Positions 1-8,861 of a stretch of DNA of 64,000 nucleotides are shown piece by piece. Under the pieces are notes generated by a model, which was given only the letters and a program-made list of their open reading frames with translations, had not been told where the DNA came from and searched no databases. This DNA comes from Thiohalocapsa sp. PB-PSB1 (GTDB lineage: Bacteria > Pseudomonadota > Gammaproteobacteria > Chromatiales > Chromatiaceae), in NCBI GenBank assembly GCA_016745215.1, contig CP050890.1, forward strand, positions 5,208,001 to 5,272,000, written 5' to 3'. The first letter of the stretch is position 1; each line of letters starts with the position of its first letter. The position numbers and the translations under genes are program-made.

Positions 1-354
1 ACGACCTTCCTTACGGCCTTTTTTGCGGCCTTCCTTGCGGCCTTTTTTGCGACCTTTCTCGAGACCTTTCTTGACGCCTATCTCGAGGCCTTCTTTGCGT
101 GCCTCCAGCATAAACTGCGCCTCATCATGCAATGCGCGCTCGCGCACAAATGCCAGGCGGCGGGCCTCCTCGTCAGCGCTCAGGGTCTTGAGCTTGTCAT
201 AGGCGCGGCGGGTGGGCTGGTCGGTGATGGCGGACATGATGTTCTCCTCCTGCCAGTGCTCGAATAGGGTGATCCAGGCGAACAGGGCCGGCGGCAGCTG
301 GCCAAGGCGCTCGGCCTTCTTCAGCTCGATGACATTAAGCTGGAGTTCATCGCC
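1..354 (-). pseudogene. Rpn-family nuclease, C-terminal part (interrupted by IS630, runs off window)
   Basis: This is the C-terminal half of a PD-(D/E)XK nuclease family protein of the Rpn (recombination-promoting nuclease, formerly 'transposase_31') type. Reading the minus strand and removing the IS630 element with one TA copy, the frame from 1801-2244 continues without a break into this segment (codons for ..DVRL then GDELQLNVIELKK). The tail at 1-110 is a run of short basic repeats of the KEGRKKGRKEG kind, the usual low-complexity C-terminus of this family. The gene is open at the left window edge, so its stop is not seen. In this family the conserved catalytic core is N-terminal, and the repeat tail is thought to be dispensable. 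Confidence 0.8.
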
Positions 355-356
355 TA

Positions 357-1800
357 TAGATTTTCAGAAAATTAATTTCCAGTGGCACATCAAAAACCCC
401 CAGCTGTTTGGTAAAGTTGAGGGTCACCACACCTCATACAAACACGCCCAAATCAACAGGGGGTAACGCATGGTATCAGTGAGCTGTTCAAAAGCGATCA
501 TGGAGGAACTGGAAAAGGAGCTGGTTCGAGCGCACGCGCTGAATAATCTGCGGCTGTACAAGCTGGTCCAAGGGCTGGTGTGGATTGCCGAAGGCAGACC
601 ATGGCCGGAGATTGGGAAGCTGTTGGGAGTCAGTGTGAAGACGCTGGAGAACTGGCTGAAACGGTTTATGGTGCAAGGGCTGGCGTGGTTGCGAGGTCAA
701 CACTATCAGGGGCGGGGACGCAAGTCGAAACTGACGCCGGAGCAGAAGCGGCAGGTGCGCGACTGGGTGGAGAAAGGACCGCAGGCGAATGGATTCAGCT
801 GCGGGGTATGGAACACGGCGATGATTGCGGAGCTGATCTGGCGACGCTTCGGGGTGAGCTACAACCCACGCTACCTGAGCACGTTGCTCAAGAAGCTGGG
901 GCTGAGTTATCAGAAGGCACGTTTTATCAGCGACCGCAGCGACGAGGAGGAATACAAGCAGGCGCGTCGGCAGTGGGTGGAACAGACGTGGCCGCGCATT
1001 GTGCAGCAGGCCAAAGCCACGGGTGCGGTGATCCTGTTCACCGACGAGGTGTCGTTTGCGATGTGGGGCTCGTTGAGCCGTACGTGGGCGGTGCGCGGCC
1101 AACAGCCAGTGGTCAAGACCCGGGGGATACGCAAGGGATTGAAGCTGTTCGGGGCGATCAGTTTCTTCGATGGGGCGTTTGAGTACCGCGAGGCACTGGC
1201 CTATAGCCTAAAGCCGAAAGCCCTCAAGCAGCTCAAAGCCGACGGGGTGCCGACCGAGGTCGTCGCGCAATTAGCCCCTTTGAAGGGCCTGAGCTATCCG
1301 ACGCAAGAGCGCTTTTATCAGGCCTTGGACGAGGTGCTCGGCGCCGCCTGCCGCGCCCGCTATCAACACCAGTTGCACACGGCGGCTGAAGGCAGCGGTC
1401 GTTTCAATAGCGCCGGCTACGTGGAATTTCTCAAACAACTCTTGGCGCGCTTCGACACGCCGATCATCTTGATCGAGGATAGCGCCCCCTACCACCGCAG
1501 TGGCGAGGTCAACCAATTCAAAGCCGATCACGCTCAGCGCTTATCGGTTGAACCCCTGCCGGCATTCTCGCCCGAGTACAATCCGATCGAAAAGCTCTGG
1601 CGAAACACCAAGAAAGAGGCGACTCATCTGAAGTACTTCGAAACCTTCGAGGAACTGCGTGCCTCGGTTCTGGGGGTCTTCCGTACCTATCTCGACGATG
1701 CCACCCAAGTGATCCGCGTGATGAAGAAATGACGCGCCAACGCCGGCGTCGCTTGAGCCTCTATCCGCTCATTCCGAGAAATTATTTACCTGAAAAACTA
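357..1800. mobile_element. IS630-family insertion sequence (complete, about 1.44 kb)
   Basis: The element is bounded by imperfect inverted repeats: left end TAGATTTTCAGAAAATTAAT, right end (reverse complement) TAGTTTTTCAGGTAAATAAT. It is flanked by duplicated TA at 355-356 and 1801-1802, the target duplication of the IS630/Tc1 group. Removing it with one TA restores an open reading frame in the host Rpn gene, which fixes the boundaries. It holds a single transposase gene on the plus strand that looks intact. Confidence 0.88.
470..1732 (+). CDS. IS630-family transposase (DDE)
   Basis: The 420-residue transposase cuts and joins the element ends at TA sites. The N-terminal third (about residues 1-150) has the two helix-turn-helix regions of the family, including a WPEIGKLLGVSVKTLENWLKR helix-turn-helix. 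The catalytic core shows the three acidic motifs in order: LFTDEVSF near residue 190, LIEDSAPYH near residue 343, and FSPEYNPIEKLW near residue 370, which is the IS630 DDE signature. Length is at the upper end for IS630 transposases. The frame is intact, so the copy could be active. The ATG at 470 was chosen; an ATG ten codons later (MEELEKEL) is an alternative. Opposite-strand frames inside it are shadows. Confidence 0.92.
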   Translation: MVSVSCSKAIMEELEKELVRAHALNNLRLYKLVQGLVWIAEGRPWPEIGKLLGVSVKTLENWLKRFMVQGLAWLRGQHYQGRGRKSKLTPEQKRQVRDWVEKGPQANGFSCGVWNTAMIAELIWRRFGVSYNPRYLSTLLKKLGLSYQKARFISDRSDEEEYKQARRQWVEQTWPRIVQQAKATGAVILFTDEVSFAMWGSLSRTWAVRGQQPVVKTRGIRKGLKLFGAISFFDGAFEYREALAYSLKPKALKQLKADGVPTEVVAQLAPLKGLSYPTQERFYQALDEVLGAACRARYQHQLHTAAEGSGRFNSAGYVEFLKQLLARFDTPIILIEDSAPYHRSGEVNQFKADHAQRLSVEPLPAFSPEYNPIEKLWRNTKKEATHLKYFETFEELRASVLGVFRTYLDDATQVIRVMKK

Positions 1801-2244
1801 TAGGCGGACATCCGGGCTATCGAGGTCGCGCATTTCGAAACACCAGGCCGCCTGATCTTGATAGTCCTGCTCGCGGAACAGGTCAAAGTCCAACAGGTGA
1901 ATTCCGATGACCGGACAGAGCCTTTCATAGGCGTCCCCGGCGATCAGCTGATCGCAGATCATTTTCGCTAAATAATAGGTGCTGCGAGCGCTGTAGGCAT
2001 GCTGGCGACGGATCTGCATTTCGATGTTGTAACGGGTTCCATTGCTGTCCTCGGCGAGGATGTCGAGGATGATGTATTTGCCGTGCAATTCCGGCGGGTC
2101 GATGTTGGGATTGCGCACCTGGATCGACCTGATTGGCGGCGCGCGGTAGCGCACAGCGTTGATCAAGGCGATGAGCAGTTCGGGCTCATCGGCGAACAGG
2201 CGCTTGAACACATAGTCGTTCTTCGGGTCGAGCAGGGTGGGCAT
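1801..2244 (-). pseudogene. Rpn-family nuclease, N-terminal part (interrupted by IS630)
   Basis: This 148-codon N-terminal part begins MPTLLDPKNDYVFKRLFADE, the typical opening of Rpn/PD-(D/E)XK family proteins (DPKNDxVFKxLF). It carries the core motif region LHGKYIILDILAEDSNG followed by YNIEMQIRRQHAYSARSTYY, where D and the E-x-Q pair are the expected nuclease residues. The ATG at 2244 matches family starts better than one 16 codons upstream. The IS630 insertion separates it from 1-354, so a truncated protein of about 149 residues with the catalytic core is all that could be made directly. Known family members enhance RecA-independent recombination; whether this fragment is active is unknown. 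Confidence 0.8.
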
Positions 2245-2647
2245 GGCATTGACTGGGCGCTGAACTGCACTGCGTTGATCAGGCCGAAGCATAGCTCGTT
2301 GGCGGGCGAACGTACAGGACGAGGGTACAACCCGTTCAGCGCTACCTGATTCGGCTGATGCGGACTGGTGCCTGCATCAAGCGAAGCCGGCTGGAAAGCC
2401 GGCGCTCCCGATGGCCGGCTGGAAAGCCGGCGCTCCCAGTAGGCCAGCGCTCCCAGTAGGCCAGTGATTTTCTCGTCGATGCTCTGCAACACTGGTGCTT
2501 TCACCTGTGCTTGCACCACTCGCGATCTCCGTCAGCCCCGCCGCTGGGCGTTAACGGCGCCCCGCTGACCTCCTGTTTCAGAGCATGTCTGGACGCTCAG
2601 CGTGGCTTGGATTTACTATCCGCGTCCGCCGGCTCCTTGGCAATCCC
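2245..2647. other. Intergenic stretch with a short tandem/palindromic repeat
   Basis: No gene is supported here. Positions 2386-2409 and 2414-2437 are two copies of a 24-bp unit built on GCCGGCTGGAAAGCCGGC, itself a palindrome. They are followed by two partial units reading AGGCCAGCGCTCCCAGT up to about 2463. The overlapping minus-strand frame through these repeats has no recognisable protein character. Confidence 0.5.
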
Positions 2648-3199
2648 TCAACTCAACAGGCGCCGGGCGGCTCGCTGTATGTAGGCCTTGTGCGAACCGG
2701 CGCAGGCTTTGATTTGCTCGCGATCTTCGGTAATGCCTATGGTCTTGAACAGACGGATGTATTCTTTGAATTCCTTGCGCAATGTGCCTTGCCGCAGCTG
2801 GCGCAAAAAAGTCTCGGCCAGACGGCGCTTTTGCATTTGTGTCAGCGGCACGTGGCATAGGCCACGCGCCAAACGCTCGCGGGTGTAGCCGGAACCCGAG
2901 ATCATCACATCGGCCTCGATATAGGCCACAGCCAGTTCGATGCAGGCCGGATCTCCCAACCGGATGCCCTCCGCGACGCTGTCCATGATGCTGTAGATCC
3001 AGGTCCGGCCGCGCTGTGTGTGGGTGCGGGGTTGAAGCTCAAAACCCTGCACGCCGCCGAGTTGCTGGCGCAGGTTCAGATAGCGGGTCCGTACGCTGTC
3101 GGCAGACCAGCGTCCAGCCGGGTTGTAGTCGATTCGGCGGTTGGATTCCGGCACGTTGTTGTCCAGATCACGTTGCTGTTGCGCTGCCGAATGGGGCAA
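2648..3199 (-). CDS. Conserved-looking hypothetical protein, start uncertain
   Basis: I do not recognise this family. The frame is soluble, arginine-rich and mainly helical, with a convincing protein character from about the RIDYNPAGRWSADSVRTRY segment to the end (..HKAYIQRAARRLLS). No signal peptide, membrane helix or catalytic motif stands out. It lies downstream of, and in the same direction as, the DinB-like gene, so the two may be co-transcribed. No ATG lies near the likely beginning: TTG at 3199 or GTG at 3154 are the plausible starts, and the open frame runs upstream into the DinB-like gene. Function unknown. Confidence 0.5.
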   Translation of the reverse strand: MPHSAAQQQRDLDNNVPESNRRIDYNPAGRWSADSVRTRYLNLRQQLGGVQGFELQPRTHTQRGRTWIYSIMDSVAEGIRLGDPACIELAVAYIEADVMISGSGYTRERLARGLCHVPLTQMQKRRLAETFLRQLRQGTLRKEFKEYIRLFKTIGITEDREQIKACAGSHKAYIQRAARRLLS

Positions 3200-3230
3200 T
3201 TCGAGTGCCGATGGCCAAGTGCTGTTTGTT

Positions 3231-3806
3231 TCAAAGTCGTTTGATGATGCGTTCGATATGCCGTCGATGAATGCTGTTGTGCACGGTCGCCAGGGTGTGC
3301 CATTGCGCGGCGGACAAGGGTCCAAACCAGGGGTGGGGATGACTGATGCCGGCGCGCAGGTTACCGAGCTTCTCGACGATATCCGTGTAGCGATCCACCA
3401 GCCGCACCAGATCCTGCATCTGCTCGGGCCCTGCCTCCGGCACTGGCTTGACGTCCTCGATCTGTACTTCGGCGTTGGAACCGCGACCGGAGTAGAGCCG
3501 CGGCAAGGCCGCTGCGATGGCGCTGTTGACGATCACTAGATGCTCCAGCACCATGAACACGGACCAATTCCGGCTACTGTCCTCGATACCGAATAAGCGC
3601 GGGATCAGCACACGGCGGCGGCCGTTCTCCTCGGACAGCGGAGCGGCCAGATTGATGGCACGCATGGCTTCGTCGTGAAATAGCGCGGTCAGGCGATCTT
3701 TGCTAGTGAAGCCTGCCGCGAGCCTGATACCGGTGCCGAGCAGGATGCGCTCGGCACGGGGTATGCCCGCGCCTGCTGCCGCGAGCCAGTCGTTGTCTTC
3801 ACTCAT
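3231..3806 (-). CDS. DinB-like four-helix protein
   Basis: This 191-residue soluble protein has the layout of the DinB/DUF1569-like fold. A conserved helix near residues 80-100 (VFMVLEHLVIVNSAIAAAL) carries one candidate metal-binding histidine, and a C-terminal helix (HNSIHRRHIERIIKRL) carries the H-xxx-H pattern that completes the site in such proteins. Family members are putative metal-dependent hydrolases or thiol transferases; the substrate here cannot be told. The ATG at 3806 lies 55 bp from the end of glnS, which is on the same strand upstream, so a glnS-DinB-like-hypothetical transcription unit is likely. Confidence 0.55.
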   Translation of the reverse strand: MSEDNDWLAAAGAGIPRAERILLGTGIRLAAGFTSKDRLTALFHDEAMRAINLAAPLSEENGRRRVLIPRLFGIEDSSRNWSVFMVLEHLVIVNSAIAAALPRLYSGRGSNAEVQIEDVKPVPEAGPEQMQDLVRLVDRYTDIVEKLGNLRAGISHPHPWFGPLSAAQWHTLATVHNSIHRRHIERIIKRL

Positions 3807-3861
3807 CGTCGCCCTCCTCTACCCGATCGCCACCCAGATGTGGCATGTTCCATTTGTGTAT

Positions 3862-5535
3862 TCATTTGCGAATGCCTTGCGCCTTTCCCCAGGTGTCTCT
3901 CAAGGTCAGGGTGCGATTGAACAGTTGCCGCTCGGGCGTTGAATCGGGATCGACGATGAAGTAGCCCTCGCGCTCGAACTGGTAGCGGTCGCCCGGCTTT
4001 GCGGACGCCAAGCTGGGCTCGATGACGCAGTTGGTCAGGGTGCGCAGGGAGTTGGGATTGAGGTCGTTGCGAAAATCGCGGCCCCCGGCACCGGGTTGCG
4101 GCACGTTGAACAGTCGGTCGTACAGGCGTATCTCGGCTCGCACCGCCTGTGCCGCATCGACCCAATGGATCACGCCTTTGACTTTGCGCCCCTCGGGGTT
4201 TTTGCCCAGGGTATCGGCATCCACCGAACAACGCAGTTCGACGATCTCGCCGTGCTCGTCTTCGATGACCTCGTCGCAGCGAATCACATAGGCATTGCGC
4301 AGCCGCACCTCGCCGCCCGGTACCAGGCGCTTGAAGCCCTTCGGCGGCACCCGCTCAAAGTCGGTACGGTCGATGTATAGTGTACTGCCGAATGGGATCT
4401 GGCGGCTGCCCATGGCGCTGTCTTTGGGATGATTCTGAGCCTGCAGCATGGCCGGAGCGTTCTCCGGCAGGTTGGTCAGCACGACTTTCAGCGGATGCAG
4501 CACGGCCATTGCGCGCGGTGCGTGCTGGTCGAGATCTTCCCGGATGGTGTTTTCGAGCAGACCCATTTCCACCAGATTGTCCGCCTTGGTGACGCCGATA
4601 CGCTGGCAGAATTCGCGAATCGACCCAGGCGTGAAGCCGCGCCGGCGCAGTCCGGCGATGGTGGGCATGCGTGGATCATCCCAACCCTCGCAGATGCCCT
4701 CCTCGACCAGCTGGGTCAACAGACGTTTGCTCATCACGGTGTATTCCAGATTGAGCCGGCTGAACTCGATCTGGCGCGGTTTGCAGGGTACCGAAACATG
4801 TTCGATGCACCAGTCGTACAGAGGCCGATGGTCCTCGAATTCCAATGTGCACAGCGAATGGGTGATGCCCTCGAGCGCGTCGGAGATCGGATGTGTGTAG
4901 TCGTAAGTTGGATAGAGACACCATTCGCGGCCGGTTTGGTGGTGGATCACGCCGTGGCGGATACGATACAGTACTGGGTCGCGCAGGTTGATATTGGGCG
5001 AGGCCATATCGATCTTGGCCCGCAAGGCACGGGCTCCATCAGGGAATTCGCCGGCGCGCATACGCCGGAACAGATCTAAATTCTGATCGATGGAACGATC
5101 GCGGTAGGGACTGTTGCGGCCGGGCTCGGTGAGTGTGCCGCGATAAGCACGGGTATCCTCGGCACTCAGGTCGCAAACATAGGCCAGGCCTTTTTGGATC
5201 AACTCTTCGGCGAATTCATACAGGCTCTCGAAGTAGTCGGATGCGAAGTATCTGCGCTCGCCCCAGTCGTAGCCAAGCCAGCGCACATCGGCCTGTATGG
5301 ACTCGACGAATTCGACATTTTCCTTATGTGGATTGGTGTCGTCGAAGCGCAGATTGCAATGACCGCCATAGTCTTCTGCCACGCCGAAGTTAAGCACAAT
5401 GGATTTGGCGTGGCCAATGTGCAGATAGCCGTTCGGCTCTGGAGGAAATCGGGTTCGGATGCGCTGGTGTTTGCCGGTGGCTAGATCCTCGCTGATGATC
5501 TGCCGAATAAAATTGCTGCGTGCTGTATCGGACAT
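3862..5535 (-). CDS. glnS: Glutaminyl-tRNA synthetase
   Basis: This cytosolic class I synthetase charges tRNA-Gln with glutamine using ATP. At 557 residues it matches the bacterial enzyme. The nucleotide-binding signature PPEPNGYLHIGHAKSI lies at residues 31-46 and the second signature appears as VMSKR near residue 268. The C-terminal half (FGSTLYIDRTDFE, CDEVIEDEHGEI, KGVIHWVDA) is the two-barrel anticodon-binding region. Having GlnRS, rather than relying only on the GatCAB route, is typical of beta- and gammaproteobacteria. The ATG at 5535 gives MSDTARSNFIRQIISEDL, the standard N-terminus. It is followed by the DinB-like gene on the same strand. Confidence 0.97.
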   Translation of the reverse strand: MSDTARSNFIRQIISEDLATGKHQRIRTRFPPEPNGYLHIGHAKSIVLNFGVAEDYGGHCNLRFDDTNPHKENVEFVESIQADVRWLGYDWGERRYFASDYFESLYEFAEELIQKGLAYVCDLSAEDTRAYRGTLTEPGRNSPYRDRSIDQNLDLFRRMRAGEFPDGARALRAKIDMASPNINLRDPVLYRIRHGVIHHQTGREWCLYPTYDYTHPISDALEGITHSLCTLEFEDHRPLYDWCIEHVSVPCKPRQIEFSRLNLEYTVMSKRLLTQLVEEGICEGWDDPRMPTIAGLRRRGFTPGSIREFCQRIGVTKADNLVEMGLLENTIREDLDQHAPRAMAVLHPLKVVLTNLPENAPAMLQAQNHPKDSAMGSRQIPFGSTLYIDRTDFERVPPKGFKRLVPGGEVRLRNAYVIRCDEVIEDEHGEIVELRCSVDADTLGKNPEGRKVKGVIHWVDAAQAVRAEIRLYDRLFNVPQPGAGGRDFRNDLNPNSLRTLTNCVIEPSLASAKPGDRYQFEREGYFIVDPDSTPERQLFNRTLTLRDTWGKAQGIRK

Positions 5536-6004
5536 GGGAAATGCTGCTGCTCCGTTTTCGGGTTCACTACCGGTATGGGCGTCAGAATATGCTCATCGGA
5601 GCCACGCCAAGGCCGCGGGCACCGGCTTCTTTCACGAACGCTTAGGCTATTACTCTTGATGGTGGCGCGCCAGCCGGACGAATCCAAACCTCACAGCATA
5701 CTTTTTTTGTGCCTTGGCGTGGAAGGGCCGTAAGAATTCTAAACATGGGTTTGCCAGATTGGCCTACTGCCACTACCCTGTCGGCGCCAGGGCTGGATCG
5801 GCCGGCCAGCGCTATGCTGGCACTGCTCGACCGCAACCCTAGGCGATCGCGGCGCGCTCCGATTCCGATTCGGCTCGACCTTGATGCGTTTCGAGCAATT
5901 GGGGCGGCGGGCGCGATCAATAGTTAACCAAAGGCACGAGCCCGCTGCCTGCTGAACAGCCATGGCCGCGCCGATTCTCGGATTCACCCGACGGAGTTAT
6001 CCCT
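5536..6004. other. Divergent intergenic region between glnS and the EF-hand gene
   Basis: These 469 bp hold no supported gene. They must contain the promoters of glnS (minus) and of the EF-hand gene (plus). I could not pick a convincing promoter hexamer pair. The ORFs that can be drawn here have no protein character. Confidence 0.4.
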
Positions 6005-6568
6005 ATGCAGAAAGTCATCCCGATCGCCCTTCTTGTCCTGTGCGGTGCGGCCGCGACGCCGCTTGCACTCGCCCAGGACGAGCCGCCCGCGCCACCGCAG
6101 CCGTCATCATCACCGGAATCGGCAGGGCCGCCCGCGCAAAGGTTCATGCAACAATTCGATACCGACCAAGATGGCAAGGTCACCTTGGACGAGGTCAAGG
6201 CGCCGCAGACAGAGCAGTTCAAGGCAATCGATGCCGATGGCGATGGCGCCGTCAGCGCGGAAGAAGCCAGCAGTTCGTTCAAGGAAAAGGTGCCGCCGGA
6301 AATGCTCGAAGCAATGGAAGAGCGCGGCATGCCTGACCCGGGCGAAACCTTGATCAACAACCTGGATACCGACAGCAATGGCAGCGTCAACCAGGAAGAG
6401 TTCGAGCAACCCGCGACGAAATCCTTCGAAAAGATGGATAAAGACGGTGACGGCAGCGCGACCGAGGAGGAAGCAACGGCGTACTTTGATCAACTGCGCG
6501 AAAAACTGGAAAAGCAGATGCAGCAGATGCAGCAGATGCAGCAACAGCAGCAACCGCCGTCGGAGTGA
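6005..6568 (+). CDS. Periplasmic/secreted EF-hand protein with four calcium loops
   Basis: The 187-residue protein has a clear Sec signal peptide (hydrophobic IALLVLCGAAATPLALA, cleavage expected after ALAQ near residue 24). A proline-rich linker follows, then four EF-hand loops: DTDQDGKVTLDE, DADGDGAVSAEE, DTDSNGSVNQEE and DKDGDGSATEEE, arranged as two pairs. Each loop has the D-x-D-x-(D/N)-G pattern needed to bind calcium. The C-terminus is a MQQ-repeat tail encoded by repeated cagatg/cag units, a likely slippage-prone stretch. It probably buffers or senses calcium in the envelope. The neighbours are unrelated and a strong hairpin follows the stop. Confidence 0.88.
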   Translation: MQKVIPIALLVLCGAAATPLALAQDEPPAPPQPSSSPESAGPPAQRFMQQFDTDQDGKVTLDEVKAPQTEQFKAIDADGDGAVSAEEASSSFKEKVPPEMLEAMEERGMPDPGETLINNLDTDSNGSVNQEEFEQPATKSFEKMDKDGDGSATEEEATAYFDQLREKLEKQMQQMQQMQQQQQPPSE

Positions 6569-6590
6569 GGCAATTGGCAAAAATTGCCTC
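6567..6590. terminator. Hairpin immediately after the EF-hand gene
   Basis: A perfect 9-bp stem (GAGGCAATT / AATTGCCTC) with a 6-base loop begins at the stop codon. There is no T-run on either side, so it is terminator-like or an mRNA-stabilising hairpin rather than a textbook intrinsic terminator. Confidence 0.5.
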
Positions 6591-6705
6591 AGCCGCAATG
6601 CTGATCGATCTGTCGAGGTCGGCAGATCGGTCGGCAGCCGATCCGGCCGGGGGACGATTCAACACCAGAGAATACCCAGGCTGACCTCACCGATATCGTG
6701 CCTTT

Positions 6706-6819
6706 GGCGATTTCTGTCGAGAAATAGACCACCTGGCTCGTCTTCTCGTCTGGTCTCGACGTCGCGAAGGCGAATGAGAATCCGGCGCCAGTTGGTCTGT
6801 TTCTCTCCGGCAATCGCCT
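6706..6819. repeat. MITE-like palindromic repeat, copy A (short form)
   Basis: This is one of seven copies of a dispersed repeat. Left end GGCGATTTCTGTCGAGAAAT and right end (reverse complement) AGGCGATTGCCGGAGAGAAA, each followed by AGACCA(C/A)CTGG, form an imperfect terminal inverted repeat of about 55 bp. Copy A lacks the internal GCCCAT-centred hairpin of the long form. Its right end overlaps the TGA stop of the RibD-like gene at 6819-6821. Confidence 0.8.
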
Positions 6820-7763
6820 CAAATCAGGCGCCGTAGGCCTGCGGGGGGCGGCGTTGCTTGCCGACCGTTTGCCAGATCGAAATCGTAGAGCATGTCGGCC
6901 CCCATCCGATAGATACGTGCACTTGGGCGCAGCGCCTGGGTCATGGCATCCGACGGCGGCAGACTCACGCCAGTACGGCCACCACCGATGATCACCGGTG
7001 CGACGGCGATCTGCAGCCGATCGAGCAGACCCTGACTTAGAAAGCGCGATACCGTCACCCCCCCTCCCTCGATAAACAGACGCCGCAGCCCACACCGCGC
7101 CAACCCGCCGAGCAGGCTGACCAGGTTAAAGCCGGCGCCGTTGACGGCGACTTCCAGCAATCGCGCCTGGCCTGGGGCAGCGCCGCCGATACCGGCCTGG
7201 CGGCACAGCAGGGTTGGCGCTACGCCATCGGTGAAGACGCGATACCCCGCTCCGAGTCGGGCCTGCGGATCGAGCACCACGCGAACGGCATGCGGACCAG
7301 CGACTAGGCGCGTGGTCAGTTTGGGATCATCGCTGGCGACGGTTCCAGCACCTACCACCACCGCGTCGCCGAGAGCGCGCATGCGGTGCAAATGCCGGAT
7401 ATTGTCCGCTCCGGTCACATGATGTGCATCGCCGTTGTGGGTAGCAATATAGCCATCGAGACTCTGTCCTAGATGGGCGACGACACGGCAACCGCTTGTT
7501 AGTGGCTGGCACAGCGGCAGGTAGAACTCGACGAACTCCCGCGCTGGGCCGCGCAGATGGGCCCCGCAACTCCAGCCCATATCAGGTTGCCAATGTAACC
7601 AGGCCTGCTCGCGGCTGTCCGTTAGCCGCGGTTGGCCTTCGGCGGTCAGCATGAAAGCGGCATCGGTATTCGGCATTTGCGCGGGATCGCGCGCCAACTT
7701 GGCGGCGGCGAGCAACAATCGCCAGCAATCGTCCAGTTCAGGCCTGCCTCTGTGTTGGTCCAT
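6819..7763 (-). CDS. RibD C-terminal-domain reductase-like protein
   Basis: The C-terminal two thirds (from about residue 95) match the RibD C-terminal/dihydrofolate-reductase-like fold: a GQSLDGYIA opening, HRMRALGDAVVVGAGTVASDDPKLTTR, and LRRLFIEGGGVTVSRFLSQGLLDRL. In riboflavin synthesis this domain reduces the ribose of the pyrimidine intermediate with NADPH. The first 90-100 residues are not a deaminase, so this is not full RibD but a stand-alone reductase with an unrecognised N-terminal extension. No other rib genes lie nearby. The ATG at 7763 was preferred; an upstream ATG at 7817 would add 18 residues. The stop codon overlaps repeat copy A. Confidence 0.75.
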   Translation of the reverse strand: MDQHRGRPELDDCWRLLLAAAKLARDPAQMPNTDAAFMLTAEGQPRLTDSREQAWLHWQPDMGWSCGAHLRGPAREFVEFYLPLCQPLTSGCRVVAHLGQSLDGYIATHNGDAHHVTGADNIRHLHRMRALGDAVVVGAGTVASDDPKLTTRLVAGPHAVRVVLDPQARLGAGYRVFTDGVAPTLLCRQAGIGGAAPGQARLLEVAVNGAGFNLVSLLGGLARCGLRRLFIEGGGVTVSRFLSQGLLDRLQIAVAPVIIGGGRTGVSLPPSDAMTQALRPSARIYRMGADMLYDFDLANGRQATPPPAGLRRLI

Positions 7764-7844
7764 TTGTTCGTATTTCAGGGCTTTGTCGAGCGCTTGGTTG
7801 CCTTGAACCACCAGCACAAACGCCGCCCTGAGCGCCGGTCTGCG

Positions 7845-8273
7845 CTAATCGATCGCAACCAATTCCAGATCGAAAATCAGGTCATGACCGGCCAGCGGAT
7901 GGTTGCCATCCACGGTCACCTGCTGATCGTCTAAGGAGGTGATGGTAACTCGAATGGTTTGGCCGTCTGGATTCTGCGCGTGCAAGGTGACACCCTGAGC
8001 CAACTCGATGTCATCCGGAATCGCTTCACGAGGCACCGAAAGCAGCATGCCAGGATTACGCTCGCCATAGGCCTGCTCACAAGGGATGGTAATTTTCTTT
8101 TGTTCGCCCGGGGTCATGCCGACCACGGCGTTCTCGAAACCGGGAATCAGACTGCCCTGGCCGAGGGTGAATTCCAGCGGCTCATGACCGCGAGAGGAGT
8201 CGAATTCGCTGCCGTCGGCGAGCGCTCCGCTGTAGTGAACCTTGACGGTGTCGCCGGTTTTGGCTTCAGTCAT
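7845..8273 (-). CDS. FKBP-type peptidyl-prolyl isomerase, SlyD/SlpA-like
   Basis: This cytosolic proline isomerase and chaperone has 142 residues. The FKBP core is split around an inserted-in-flap (IF) domain: N-terminal VHYSGALADGSEFDSS, then LIPGFENAVVGMTPGEQKKI, the IF segment in the middle (ERNPGMLLSVPREAIPDDIEL), and the closing NHPLAGHDLIFDLELV strand typical of SlyD/SlpA. The histidine-rich metal tail of SlyD is absent, which is closer to SlpA or short SlyD forms. It stands alone; the nearest gene (RibD-like) is on the same strand about 80 bp downstream. Confidence 0.9.
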   Translation of the reverse strand: MTEAKTGDTVKVHYSGALADGSEFDSSRGHEPLEFTLGQGSLIPGFENAVVGMTPGEQKKITIPCEQAYGERNPGMLLSVPREAIPDDIELAQGVTLHAQNPDGQTIRVTITSLDDQQVTVDGNHPLAGHDLIFDLELVAID

Positions 8274-8424
8274 AAGTGGTTACTCTATTGAGAATGGGGT
8301 GCCGCGACTTGGTCGCTGACCTTGATCGACTGGATGACGTGCATGGATCTGCCGTGAGTTTTTCACCAGTCAGGGTGGAACCTTAGAGTAGCATGAGGTT
8401 CAATGCAACGGATGGCGAACTCGA

Positions 8425-8778
8425 TCAGCGCTGATGATCGGCGCCTGCGGTATAGTCAAAGGTGATTTCTTCACCAATGCCGATGTCGGTCAGCGCATAC
8501 AGATCGAAGCCGTCGAAAACGGCATTCGGCCTGTTGCTGTGATTCAACCAACGCAACAGATTGCGCCCGCTGCGGCCAATCCAATGTTTGCCATCAGAGC
8601 TGATCCACAGCACATAGGTTCCATCTCGACGTGCCTCGCGTCCTTGATAGGTGCCGATAAAGTCTCCGGCACGAAATGCGACGCGGGCAAAGCAGCCTTG
8701 ACCATGGAGCGACGACGGTCCCTTTGCGACCCGCTCGCGGAGCCGACCGATGTTTGGTTTGTTGTCAGGCGCTGTCAT
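8425..8778 (-). CDS. Small SET-domain protein
   Basis: This roughly 117-residue protein is almost only a SET fold: SLHGQGCFARVAFRAGDFIG near the start, then NLLRWLNHSNRPNAVF and GIGEEITFDYTAG at the end. The NHS and EITFDY motifs make the S-adenosylmethionine and lysine sites of protein lysine methyltransferases. Stand-alone SET proteins occur in many bacteria; their substrates are largely unknown. The ATG at 8778 was chosen because an AGGAG lies nine bases upstream, whereas the ATG at 8787 abuts that same site. It follows the hydrolase gene on the same strand. Confidence 0.8.
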   Translation of the reverse strand: MTAPDNKPNIGRLRERVAKGPSSLHGQGCFARVAFRAGDFIGTYQGREARRDGTYVLWISSDGKHWIGRSGRNLLRWLNHSNRPNAVFDGFDLYALTDIGIGEEITFDYTAGADHQR

Positions 8779-8861
8779 TGGATGCATCTCCTGGGGGTGA
8801 TCGAACATGCATGACTGCCTTGCTGCCAAAAACTGTACCCTGGCAGATTCATGACCGTTCA

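Noticed and set aside
1..110. Short tandem repeats at the left edge as a CRISPR or satellite
   Set aside because: They translate in the minus frame as the basic repeat tail of an Rpn protein, and no spacer pattern exists.
488..1102. Long minus-strand frame opposite the IS630 transposase
   Set aside because: Shadow of the transposase; arginine/proline/leucine-rich composition typical of antisense GC-rich frames and no motif.
2163..2519. Minus-strand frame over the 24-bp repeats
   Set aside because: Overlaps the Rpn N-terminus and is composed of translated repeat units.
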